This document shows positions 8,602-18,916 of a stretch of DNA of 25,284 nucleotides, one piece after another. Within the stretch, counting starts at the first letter, position 1. Each line of letters begins with the position of its first letter. The notes beneath the pieces are model-generated. The model had not been told where the DNA came from and searched no databases. It saw nothing but the letters and a program-made list of their open reading frames with translations. The position numbers were made by a program, and so were the translations under genes. The DNA is from Haliea sp041583655. Its GTDB lineage: Bacteria > Pseudomonadota > Gammaproteobacteria > Pseudomonadales > Halieaceae. Where the stretch lies: contig JBFHFJ010000014.1 in assembly GCA_041583655.1 (NCBI GenBank), positions 1 to 25,284 of the forward strand, written 5' to 3'.

Positions 8602-9747
8602 CGCGCTCCCGGCGTCCAGCCTCAGGCCCTGCTGCGCGAGGGTCGTGGCCAGGGCGGTCAGGCACAGGGTGACGTTGGCCGCGGAGCAGGCGTGTCCCAT
8701 CAGGCCGATGCGCCAGGTTTTTCCCGCCAACGCACCCAGCCCGGCCCCGATCTCCAGGTTAAAGTCCTCGAGCAGTGTCCTGCGCAGGGTGGCGTCGTCA
8801 ATGCCCTCGGGAATGCGTACCGCGTTCAGTTGTGGCAGGCGGTGCTCCGGGGCGACGGCCATCTGCAGGCCAAGCATCTCCAGTCCCGCGACCAGTGCGT
8901 CGTGATGGCGGCGGTGGCGGGCGTGGGCGGCCTCCAGGCCCTCCTCCCGCAGCATCAGCAGCGATTCGTGGAGGGCGTAAAGCAGGTTGATGGGCGCGGT
9001 GTGGTGATAGGCGCGCTTGCTTGAACCACCCCAGTAGCCCATCACCAGCTGCATGTCGAGAAACCAGCTCTGTACCCGGTGGCTGCGCGCCTGAATCCGT
9101 TCCACCGCGCGGGGGCTGAATGTGACTGGGGACAGCCCGGGGATGCAGGACAGGCATTTCTGGGTGCCGGAATACACCGCGTCCGCTGCCCAGTCATCGA
9201 CCTTGAGCTCAATGCCGCCCAGGGAGGTGACAGTATCGACGATGGAGAGAGCACCGTGATCCCGCGCCAGGGCGCACAGGGCCCTGGCGTCACTGCGCAC
9301 CCCGGTGGAGGTTTCCGCATGCACGAAGGCGAGCAGGGAAGCCTCGGGATGGGCCTTGAATGCATCGGCGACCTTGTCGATGTTGACCGGCTGTCCCCAC
9401 TCGTCCTCCACCATGACGGCAGTCCCGCCACAGCGTTCTACATTCTCCTGCATGCGACCGCCGAAGACGCCGTTGCGGCAGACAATCACTGTGTCGCCGG
9501 GCGACACCAGATTGACGAAACAGGCCTCCATGCCGGCAGAGCCCGGGGCGGAGATCGGCAGCGTCAGCGCGTTCTCGGTCTGGAAGGCGTATTGCAGCAG
9601 GCTTTTGACCTCGTCCATCAGGGCAACGAACAGTGGGTCCAGGTGACCGATGGTCGGGCGCCCCAGCGCGCCCAGCACTCGGGGGGATACATCGGAAGGG
9701 CCGGGGCCCATGAGAACGCGGTGCGGGGGGAAAAAACTCTGGTTCAT
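8566..9747 (-). CDS. Class V PLP-dependent aminotransferase, alanine/serine--glyoxylate type
   Basis: The 393-residue product matches the alanine-glyoxylate aminotransferase family in length (human AGT 392) and motifs: GPGPSDVSPRVL near the N-terminus, SAPGSAGMEA (residues 66-75), DTVTSLGG with Asp171 for the PLP ring nitrogen, and SGTQKCLS with Lys197 as the Schiff-base lysine. It would transfer an amino group from alanine or serine to glyoxylate, or act on a related pair; the donor cannot be fixed from sequence. AAGGACAG gives a ribosome binding site before the ATG. It starts 15 bases after the ppdK stop, so the two are probably one transcript, linking glyoxylate/serine chemistry to the pyruvate-PEP node. 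Confidence 0.88.
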   Translation of the reverse strand: MNQSFFPPHRVLMGPGPSDVSPRVLGALGRPTIGHLDPLFVALMDEVKSLLQYAFQTENALTLPISAPGSAGMEACFVNLVSPGDTVIVCRNGVFGGRMQENVERCGGTAVMVEDEWGQPVNIDKVADAFKAHPEASLLAFVHAETSTGVRSDARALCALARDHGALSIVDTVTSLGGIELKVDDWAADAVYSGTQKCLSCIPGLSPVTFSPRAVERIQARSHRVQSWFLDMQLVMGYWGGSSKRAYHHTAPINLLYALHESLLMLREEGLEAAHARHRRHHDALVAGLEMLGLQMAVAPEHRLPQLNAVRIPEGIDDATLRRTLLEDFNLEIGAGLGALAGKTWRIGLMGHACSAANVTLCLTALATTLAQQGLRLDAGSALEAADAILAAA

Positions 9748-9762
9748 GTCTCTGTCCTTGTG

Positions 9763-12378
<2,616 letters not shown>

Positions 12379-12424
12379 GGGTCCCCCGGGTCAGGTTGTA
12401 AGTTGCTGGCTTGAGAAGCGCGCG

Positions 12425-12453
12425 AGTATAGCGGAAAAGGGCGCGTCAATCAG
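12425..12453 (-). promoter_or_regulatory. Weak candidate promoter for ppdK
   Basis: On the minus strand TATACT (12430-12425) is a fair -10, with CTGATT 17 bases upstream as a poor -35. A better -35-like TTGACG (12449-12444) overlaps the end of the upstream LLM gene but sits only 13 bases from TATACT. The 71-bp gap to the upstream gene leaves room for a promoter, but read-through is also possible. Confidence 0.3.
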
Positions 12454-13340
12454 CCGCGCCGCAGGAGCAGGTCCCCCAGGCGGTCAACCTCGGCGATATC
12501 AGCTGTCGCGGGGACCAGGAATACTTCCTCACAACCTGCTGCCTCCGCGTTGTCCAGGGCCTCGAGGATGGTGTCCCCGGAGCTGCGGTGTACCGACTCC
12601 GCCATCATTTTGGCGATTTCCGGGCCGGCTATCGCCAGATAGTCGTAAACGTAGTCATAGAGCCGCTGCGGCCCGTCGTCTGCAAGCGTGCACCAGAACC
12701 CCCCCAGCCGGTAGGGCTTCTGCTCCCGGCCGGCGGCGTCCCAGGCTTCATCGGCCATACGGAAAGCGTTGGCCAGCTCGCCCTGCTCGTCGTTGCCTGA
12801 CCAGGCGTACAGGCCGTCGGCCCACTGGGCACAGCGGGCGATGCTCTTCGGGCCCAGAACGCCGGCAAGCAGCCGGGGTCCGCCGTCACGGCTGGGCAGG
12901 GGGCCTATGGGGCCGGCGCCGGGGATCACCTCCTTTTGGTTCCAGACCTGGCGCAGGGTGGCGACCTGCTGGTCCATGCGACCATAGCGGCCCTTGAAGG
13001 GCGCCTCTACAGCGGCATAGTCGGCCTCACGCCCGCCATAACCCACGCAGACCTGCTGCACCCGCCCGCCGGAGAGAATGTCCAGGCTGGCAATCTCCTT
13101 GGCCACCTGTACGGCGGGGTGCATGGGCAGCACGTAGAGGGTAGGGGTGATCTCCACCCTGCTGGTACAGGCGGCAGCGGCTGCCAGCAGAACGCGCATG
13201 TCGAAGGTCGGGCCGTGTACGCGCTCGCCGCAGGAAACGCTGTGGAACGGCCCGGCATCGACTCGCTGGAACCATTGCAGGTAATCCTCGCGGGTCAGGC
13301 CGGCTTTCATGTAAGGCAGGCAGATTCCGGTTTTCATCAT
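12450..13340 (-). CDS. LLM-class (luciferase-like) flavin-dependent oxidoreductase
   Basis: The product (296 residues from ATG 13340) has the bacterial luciferase-like TIM-barrel pattern: TGICLPYM at the first strand, TLYVLPMHPAVQVAKEIASLDILSGGRV in the middle, and GGRVQQVCVGYGG typical of LLM monooxygenases. It would use reduced FMN or F420; gammaproteobacteria commonly use FMN here, but sequence alone does not decide. Two starts are possible: ATG 13358 and ATG 13340 (with a second ATG at 13337). The inner one is chosen because GAGG (13350-13347) sits 6 bases before it. The gene diverges from a second, only distantly similar LLM gene at 13554. The substrate is unknown. Confidence 0.85.
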   Translation of the reverse strand: MMKTGICLPYMKAGLTREDYLQWFQRVDAGPFHSVSCGERVHGPTFDMRVLLAAAAACTSRVEITPTLYVLPMHPAVQVAKEIASLDILSGGRVQQVCVGYGGREADYAAVEAPFKGRYGRMDQQVATLRQVWNQKEVIPGAGPIGPLPSRDGGPRLLAGVLGPKSIARCAQWADGLYAWSGNDEQGELANAFRMADEAWDAAGREQKPYRLGGFWCTLADDGPQRLYDYVYDYLAIAGPEIAKMMAESVHRSSGDTILEALDNAEAAGCEEVFLVPATADIAEVDRLGDLLLRRG

Positions 13341-13553
13341 CGGGGTCCTCAACTTCAAAGGGGCGATTATGGACCAGACGGCGAGTTGCAGCGCGTCTCG
13401 GCGTACACCTATCTGTACCAGTGCCCCACCTGTGGAGCCGCAGCCCGGCCAGGCACTGTCCGGGGCGGCGTTGACGTGGCCGAGCCATGGTGCTCTGCGC
13501 TATAACAACTGTTGTCAGCAGCAACCGCTGGTCGGGAGATGGAGAACAGGACA
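13341..13553. promoter_or_regulatory. Divergent intergenic region between two LLM genes, with a short dyad
   Basis: A perfect 11-base dyad ACAAC-T-GTTGT lies at 13505-13515, overlapping the end of a -10-like TATAAC (13501-13506), a position where a repressor could act on the plus-strand gene. TTGACG at 13471-13476 is too far (24 bases) to pair with that -10. No convincing protein gene is seen in the gap. Confidence 0.25.
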
Positions 13554-14582
13554 GTGACGATAAAAATAGATGGACCGTTCTATGCGCAGCTGGGAGGCGC
13601 CGCCGCGGAGGCGCGTCGACTCGCGGACATTGGCTATGACGGTATCTACACCCTTGAGGGTAGCTGGGACCCGTTCCTGCCCCTGGTGCTGGCATCAGAG
13701 CACGCGCCTGGCCTGGATATTGCGACGGGCATTGCAGTCGCGTTTCCCCGCAACCCCTTGCACCTGGCCTACCAGGCGTGGGACCTGCAGCGCTTCAGCG
13801 AGGGGCGCTTCCTGCTCGGCATCGGTTCCCAGATCAAGGCCCATATCGAGAAGCGCTTTGGTATCGATTTTGACCCGCCGGCTACCCGCATGCGCGACTA
13901 CATCCAGGCGCTGAAGGCAATTTTCGCCTGTTGGCAGGATGGGGTGCCGCTGGCCTACGAGGGCAAGTTCTATCGCCATACCCTGATGACCCCCATGTTC
14001 AATCCGGGCCCCAATCCCTATGGCGCGCCGCCGATTATGCTCGGCGCTCTCGGGCCGCGGATGACGGAAATCGCGGGGGAGGTTGCGGACGGCCTGATCG
14101 TGCACCCCTTCAACAACGAACGTTTTCTGCGCGAGCAGGCGCTGCCCGCGGTGCAGCGGGGCCTGGCGCTGGGGGACAGGTCGCGCAGCGATTTCACTCT
14201 CCAGGTCAATGCCATTGTGATCACCGGGGAGGATACAGCAGGGCGCGAGGCCGCCACCGCGGCCGTGCGGGGTTTGCTGGGTTTCTATGCCTCGACGCCC
14301 GCCTACCTGCCGCCCATGGCGGCCATCGGCTACGCTGACCTGCAGCCGGAACTGAACCGGCTCTCCAAGCAGGGGCAATGGGACGCCCTGGGCACCCATA
14401 TCGACGATGAGTTTGTCGCCGCCTTTGCGATCAGTGGCCACCCGGGGGATATCGCCGCGGCGCTCCTGGCGCGCTACGGCGACTGTGCCGACCGGCTGGC
14501 AATCTACGCACCCTATGCGGCCCCGGACCCCATGTGGCGCGAAATCCTCCAGGATCTGCGCCGTCTGCAGGGGGCAGCCTGA
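13554..14582 (+). CDS. LLM-class flavin-dependent oxidoreductase (TIGR03617-like)
   Basis: The product (342 residues from GTG 13554) has LLM features: TIKIDGPFYAQLGGAA at the start, FPRNPLHLAYQAWDLQRFSEGRFLLGIGSQ in the first half, and PPIMLGALGPRMTEIAGEVADGLIVHPFN in the second. These resemble the TIGR03617 group, described as F420-dependent in actinobacteria; the cofactor here could be FMN. GTG 13554 is chosen because GGAG (13541-13544) sits 9 bases upstream; ATG 13539 in the same frame is possible but has its GGGAG too close. It precedes two acyl-CoA dehydrogenase genes on the same strand, with a 90-base gap, which suggests it oxidises an intermediate in the same catabolic route. Confidence 0.85.
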   Translation: MTIKIDGPFYAQLGGAAAEARRLADIGYDGIYTLEGSWDPFLPLVLASEHAPGLDIATGIAVAFPRNPLHLAYQAWDLQRFSEGRFLLGIGSQIKAHIEKRFGIDFDPPATRMRDYIQALKAIFACWQDGVPLAYEGKFYRHTLMTPMFNPGPNPYGAPPIMLGALGPRMTEIAGEVADGLIVHPFNNERFLREQALPAVQRGLALGDRSRSDFTLQVNAIVITGEDTAGREAATAAVRGLLGFYASTPAYLPPMAAIGYADLQPELNRLSKQGQWDALGTHIDDEFVAAFAISGHPGDIAAALLARYGDCADRLAIYAPYAAPDPMWREILQDLRRLQGAA

Positions 14583-14672
14583 ACGCTTTCGCCATGAAGT
14601 TTGGCCGCAACCCCGGCTGTGCCGATCGGACCCTGCGGTTATGCTTTCATCACCAATCGTCGGGAGCCTGAG

Positions 14673-15860
14673 ATGAAAATACAGTTTACCCCCGCCCAGA
14701 TGGAGCTGCGCGACGAGCTTCGCGCCTATTTCGGGGAGTTGATGACCCCGGAGCTGCGTGCAGAGTGCGAACGCGACATGGGCGAGGGCGGCGGTCCCCT
14801 GTGGCGGGCAGCTCTGGCACAGATGGGTCGCGACGGCTGGATAGGCCTCGGCTGGCCCAGGGACTACGGCGGCCGCGGTCTCTCGCCCCTGGAGCAGTTC
14901 GTGTTCGTCGAGGAGGTCATGCGCGCGGGCTATCCCTTCCCGTTCCTCACCACGGAGTCCGTGGGACCGACCCTGGCGGAGCACGGCAATGCCTGGATCC
15001 GCGGGGAAATAGTGCCCGCGATCCTGCGCGGTGAACTGCTGGTGTCCATTGGCTATTCGGAACCCGGTGCGGGCACTGATCTGGCATCCCTGCGTACCAG
15101 CGCGGTCCGCGACGGGGACGACTGGGTGATCAACGGCCAGAAGATGTGGACCTCACTGGCCCACTTTTGCGACTACACCTGGCTCGCCGTGCGCACCGAC
15201 CCTGACGCGCCTAAGAAGCACAAGGGCATTTCCATGTTTCTCGTGCCCAACAACGACCCGGGCTGGAGCTGCACACCGGTCCATACTTTGGGTGGTGTAC
15301 GCACCAACGCGACCTTCTATGACAATATCCGGGTCAGCGACGACCATCGCGTAGGGGAGCTGAACGGCGGCTGGAAGCTGATCACCAGCCAGCTCAACCG
15401 TGAGCGGCTGAGCCTGATTAATTTCGGCCCCATCTCAGAACTGTTCAACCAGGTCGTGCACTGGGCGCGGGAAGCGCCCGGGGAGGATGGCCAGCCTGTC
15501 GCGGCACAACCCTGGGTACAGGCGAACCTGGCCCGTAGCCGCGCCCTGATCGAGTGCATGAAACTGATCGTGTACAAGCAATCCTGGGCCATGACCGCGG
15601 GGACCCTGGGTATGGCCGACGCTTCCGCCGCCAAGGTGTTCGGCTCCGAAGGCTTTATCGAGGTCTACCGGCTGCTCGGCGAAATCGTTGCCGAGGCAGG
15701 CCTGCTGCGGGCCCATTCACCCGCGGCACTGGAGCAGGCCGGCCGTATCGAGCGTCTGTACCGCACCGCTTCCATCATTACCTTTGGCGGCGGGGCGAAC
15801 GAGATCCAGCGCGACATCATTTCCGCCGCAGGGCTGTGGATGCCCCGCGCCAGCCGTTGA
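14673..15860 (+). CDS. Acyl-CoA dehydrogenase, large-type subunit (FadE26/ChsE-like)
   Basis: The 395-residue product has the acyl-CoA dehydrogenase pattern: N-terminal helical domain, WPRDYGGRGL (61-70), a beta domain with GYSEPGAGTDLASL (from 127) and GQKMWTS (155-161), and a C-terminal helical domain ending near FGGGANEIQRD. The usual medium-chain catalytic Glu site near the C-terminus is replaced by Gly; a Glu in NRERLSL (Glu244) is placed like the base of FadE26-type enzymes, which is inference. ATG 14673 has GGGAG 6 bases upstream; the frame is open earlier but without support. It is followed after 13 bases by a second, dissimilar acyl-CoA dehydrogenase gene, as in heterotetrameric steroid side-chain dehydrogenases. 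Confidence 0.9.
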   Translation: MKIQFTPAQMELRDELRAYFGELMTPELRAECERDMGEGGGPLWRAALAQMGRDGWIGLGWPRDYGGRGLSPLEQFVFVEEVMRAGYPFPFLTTESVGPTLAEHGNAWIRGEIVPAILRGELLVSIGYSEPGAGTDLASLRTSAVRDGDDWVINGQKMWTSLAHFCDYTWLAVRTDPDAPKKHKGISMFLVPNNDPGWSCTPVHTLGGVRTNATFYDNIRVSDDHRVGELNGGWKLITSQLNRERLSLINFGPISELFNQVVHWAREAPGEDGQPVAAQPWVQANLARSRALIECMKLIVYKQSWAMTAGTLGMADASAAKVFGSEGFIEVYRLLGEIVAEAGLLRAHSPAALEQAGRIERLYRTASIITFGGGANEIQRDIISAAGLWMPRASR

Positions 15861-15873
15861 GGGACGCACAGTC

Positions 15874-17001
15874 ATGGACTTTGGATTTTCGGAAATTCAG
15901 GATGAATTGCGCGGGCTTGCCCGGAAGATTCTCGATGACGCGGTCAGCCCCGCCAGTCTTGCGGTCTACGATGAGTACCGTGCACCGCGCTTCGACCGAG
16001 ACCTCTGGCAGACACTGTTGACCGCCGGGCTACCCGGTATCGCAACAGCGGAGGAATACGGTGGAATGGGCCTGGGCTTCATGGAACTGGGCCTGTTCAT
16101 TGAGGAGCTGGGAAGGAGTCTGGCGCCGGTGCCGGTGCTGGCCCACTGTGTCTCCGGCCTGTTGCCGCTGCAGAAATTTGCACCGGCAGATCTGCGCGAG
16201 AGTGTACTGCCCGCGGCGACCCGCGGCGAACTGCTGCTGACCGGCGACTTCTGGAGCGGGTTGAGCAGCGCCGACCCCACCCGGGTGCAGGCGCGTTGGC
16301 AGGGCGATGCCCTGGTTCTGGACGGGGAGTGCGCGATGGTTCCCTTCGCCCGCGAGGCTGACTGGGTCGTGCTGCCGGTGCGGGTGGGAGGCGACACCGC
16401 CGTGGTTCTCCTGGATCCGCGGGCGCCCGGGGTGGTCCTCACCGATCTGCAGATGACTCACTTTGAACCGCACTGCCGGGTAAACCTCGCGGCCGTCACG
16501 GTCCCGTCCGTGAACGTGGTCGTAACCAGCGGCGGCGCGGCACTGCTGAGCTGGACCCGCGAACGCTGTGCGGCGGCACTCTGTGCCCAGCAGTTGGGCG
16601 CCGCGGACCACGCCATGCGCATGGCGGCGGGTTACACCAGTGAGCGGCAGCAGTTCGGTGTGCCGATCGCCACCTTCCAGGCCGTGGGGCATCGCATGGC
16701 CGACTGCTACATCGACATCGAGTGCCTGCGTCTGTGCACCTGGCAGGCGCTGTCGCTGCTCAGCGACGAGCAGCCCGGTACCACCGAAGTGCAGATTGCC
16801 AAGATCTGGGCCGGAGACGTGGGCCACCGGGTCAGCTACGCCTGCCAGCATGTGCACGGCGGGACGGGCATCGACCGCGACTACCCGCTCTGGCGCTACT
16901 GCCTGTGGCTGCGCTTCAACGAAATGGCCCTGGGTTCCAGCAGCGCACAGGTCGCGGCTCTCGGCCGCCGGCTGTCCGCGGGTGAAGGACTTTTTAGTTG
17001 A
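15874..17001 (+). CDS. Acyl-CoA dehydrogenase, partner-type subunit
   Basis: The 375-residue product begins MDFGFSEIQDELRGLARKI and has EYGGMGLGFMELGLFIEELG, a shortened central domain without the full GYSEPGAGTD motif, then TSERQQFGVPIATFQAVGHRMAD and HGGTGIDRDYPLWRY in the C-terminal helical domain. The C-terminal FAD/partner-contact motifs are kept while the central one is degenerate, the pattern of a non-catalytic or half-site partner in an alpha2-beta2 enzyme. GAGGGA, overlapping the stop of the previous gene, lies 9 bases before the ATG, so translation of the two is probably coupled. They likely form one dehydrogenase acting on a bulky CoA ester. Substrate identity is inference only. 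Confidence 0.88.
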   Translation: MDFGFSEIQDELRGLARKILDDAVSPASLAVYDEYRAPRFDRDLWQTLLTAGLPGIATAEEYGGMGLGFMELGLFIEELGRSLAPVPVLAHCVSGLLPLQKFAPADLRESVLPAATRGELLLTGDFWSGLSSADPTRVQARWQGDALVLDGECAMVPFAREADWVVLPVRVGGDTAVVLLDPRAPGVVLTDLQMTHFEPHCRVNLAAVTVPSVNVVVTSGGAALLSWTRERCAAALCAQQLGAADHAMRMAAGYTSERQQFGVPIATFQAVGHRMADCYIDIECLRLCTWQALSLLSDEQPGTTEVQIAKIWAGDVGHRVSYACQHVHGGTGIDRDYPLWRYCLWLRFNEMALGSSSAQVAALGRRLSAGEGLFS

Positions 17002-17047
17002 CAGCCCCCTGCTGAAAAACCTGGGCCTGGGTTACACTGGGCCCGTG

Positions 17048-17746
17048 ATGAAACCCGCCGCCAAGTTACTGTCAACTCTCCTGCTTCTGCTGCTGGCCGC
17101 CTGCGGCAGCCAGGAGCAGCGCCAGCCCACCGCGTCCCGCGTGGGTGTCGACTTCAGTGGCAGCTGGTCCCTGGACTATGGCCAGAGTGACAATATCCAG
17201 GTGCGCTTGAACGGCCTGGTGCGGGAGCTGCAGCGGCAGGCGGAGCGCCGCGCCCAGGCCGGGGGCGGCGAGCTGCGCGGTCCTGGTGCGAGCCTGATGG
17301 TGGGTGATGCCGGCACAGACAGCGGCGCATCCATTATCGGCCTGGCGCAGATGGCGGATCTGGTCACTCGCTCCCAGTTGCTGGATATCGAGCAGGACGC
17401 CAGCCAGATCCGTGTGCGCAGGGAGGGGGACTTCGCCCTTGACTGCGATTTTCATGACGGCCGTCCCACTCTGGTCGAAACGCCGCTCGGCAGTGAGTTC
17501 TGTGGCTGGGATGGCCACCAGTTGCTGTTCGTGCTCTCCCTGCCTGAGGGCCTGGCGATTCGCCATCGCCTGACCCTGGGCCCGGATGGGCAAATGCTCA
17601 ATATTGCCACCACGGTCAGCTCTGATCGTGTTTCGTCGCCGTTTTCCCTGAACCGGGTCTACCGGCGCATGGACCCCGAGGCCCACGGTTTTTCCTGCGA
17701 GCAGACCCTGACCCGAGGCAAAGTGTGCACTACCGAATCGCCCTGA
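17048..17746 (+). CDS. Predicted lipoprotein of unknown function
   Basis: The 232-residue product has a lipoprotein signal: MKPAAK, a run of leucines, and lipobox LLAAC with Cys19. The mature part starts with a short disordered stretch, then VDFSGSWSLDYGQSDN, a Gln/Arg-rich helix (RELQRQAERRAQ), and a mostly beta region with QIRVRREGDFALDCDF and FCGWDGHQLLF; two or three Cys could form disulphides. FSGSW followed by beta strands resembles lipocalin-like 'extracellular' folds, but this is not a firm match. No clear ribosome binding site precedes ATG 17048, and a -10-like TACACT ends only 9 bases before it. Its 3' end overlaps the next lipoprotein gene by 22 bases. I do not recognise the family. 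Confidence 0.78.
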   Translation: MKPAAKLLSTLLLLLLAACGSQEQRQPTASRVGVDFSGSWSLDYGQSDNIQVRLNGLVRELQRQAERRAQAGGGELRGPGASLMVGDAGTDSGASIIGLAQMADLVTRSQLLDIEQDASQIRVRREGDFALDCDFHDGRPTLVETPLGSEFCGWDGHQLLFVLSLPEGLAIRHRLTLGPDGQMLNIATTVSSDRVSSPFSLNRVYRRMDPEAHGFSCEQTLTRGKVCTTESP

Positions 17747-18861
17747 TCCCCTGCCTGGGTCTGCTCCTGCTGCTCGCGGGCTGTGGCAGCACGCCCGCGC
17801 CTCAGAACAGTCAGCCGCTGCCGGCCGCTGTAGACACGTGGCCTCCCTCGGTGGGCACTGTAAGTCTGGAGGTGCTTTCGCAGCCCCTCGAGCCCCAGCT
17901 GGACCTGGCGCTGGTCAGTTTTGATCCGGGCATTCCTGAGCAGACCGCAGGCCTCAGTCGCCAGGGTATCTTTCCGGATATCCGCAAGGCAGAGGCCCGC
18001 TATCTGCCGGTGCGCCTGCGCCAGGTCCTCCAGGAGAGCAACGCCTGGGGCGCGGTTCGGGTGTTGCCCGAGCCCCAGCCGGCTGCTGTCCTGCAGGTGG
18101 AGGGCAAGATCCTCCACTCGGACGGCCGTTTCCTGGCGCTGCAGATCCGGGCCGAGGACGCCAGTGGACGAATCTGGCTGGACCGTGTGTATGCTGACGA
18201 GGCGCAGGCCGCCGACTACCCGGTTGTGGGCGGCGGGGATCCATTCATTGATCTCTACCGCAGGGTCGCGAACGATCTGCTGGCGGAATACCGGAACCTG
18301 GCGCCCGCCGAACTGCAGCAATTACCCCAGCTCGCCCTGCTGCGGCAGGCGGTCCTTCTGGCCCCGGAATCATTCACCGGCTTCGTCGCTGAGGATGCGG
18401 CGGGTCGCCATCAATTGCTGCGGCTGCCGGCAGCCGACGATCCGATGCTGGCGCGGGTCGAGCTTGTTCGCGCCCAGGAGTTCCGCTTTATCGATACTGT
18501 CGATGAACAGTATGTCGATCTCTACCAGACCATGCAGCCCACCTACGACCTCTGGCGCCAGTATGGTCGAGAACAGGCTCTGTACCGGGAGGACTACGCC
18601 CGGCGGCTGGCCCAGCGCGACCGCGCTGGCGCCCGCGGTACCTACGCTGCGATGGAGCAGACTTACAACGCCTTCAAGTGGAGCAAGATCCAGCAGCAGG
18701 ATCTGGAGGATCTGGCGCGGGGTTTCAACAATGAGGTCCTGCCGACAGTGCTGGAGGTCAGCGGCAGTGTCTACCGATTGAGCGGCAGCCTGGAAAGCCA
18801 GTATGAGGAGTGGCAGGAAATCCTGCGGGAGATCTTTCGGCTGGAGTCGGGGCTCCAGTGA
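17725..18861 (+). CDS. Predicted lipoprotein of unknown function, second of a pair
   Basis: The 378-residue product starts at GTG 17725 and has a lipoprotein signal with lipobox LLAGC and Cys20. The mature protein has an alpha/beta first half (QLDLALVSFDPGIPEQ; KILHSDGRFLALQIRAEDASGRIWLDRVY). Its second half, from about residue 210, is strongly helical and charged (EQYVDLYQTMQPTYDLWRQYG; SGSLESQYEEWQEILREIF), possibly a coiled-coil. GAGGCAAA just upstream may serve as the ribosome binding site. The 22-base overlap with the previous gene suggests the two are translated together and act in the same envelope process. I do not recognise the family, and no catalytic motif is visible. Confidence 0.8.
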   Translation: MHYRIALIPCLGLLLLLAGCGSTPAPQNSQPLPAAVDTWPPSVGTVSLEVLSQPLEPQLDLALVSFDPGIPEQTAGLSRQGIFPDIRKAEARYLPVRLRQVLQESNAWGAVRVLPEPQPAAVLQVEGKILHSDGRFLALQIRAEDASGRIWLDRVYADEAQAADYPVVGGGDPFIDLYRRVANDLLAEYRNLAPAELQQLPQLALLRQAVLLAPESFTGFVAEDAAGRHQLLRLPAADDPMLARVELVRAQEFRFIDTVDEQYVDLYQTMQPTYDLWRQYGREQALYREDYARRLAQRDRAGARGTYAAMEQTYNAFKWSKIQQQDLEDLARGFNNEVLPTVLEVSGSVYRLSGSLESQYEEWQEILREIFRLESGLQ

Positions 18862-18916
18862 GCTGGCGGCCACGCCCGACCTCGGCAAGCGCCAGATGTT
18901 CGGCTAAGCTGTAGCC

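Noticed and set aside
13386..13505. Short plus-strand frame from TTG 13386 coding for a segment with YQCPTCG, like the start of a zinc ribbon
   Set aside because: It has only one CxxC pair, no ribosome binding site and a rare start codon, and it lies in the divergent control region between two LLM genes. Chance is more likely than a 39-residue gene.
16998..17038. TTGACA (16998-17003) and TACACT (17033-17038) as a promoter for the first lipoprotein gene
   Set aside because: The spacing is 29 bases, far too long for sigma-70; only the -10-like hexamer was kept as a weak hint.
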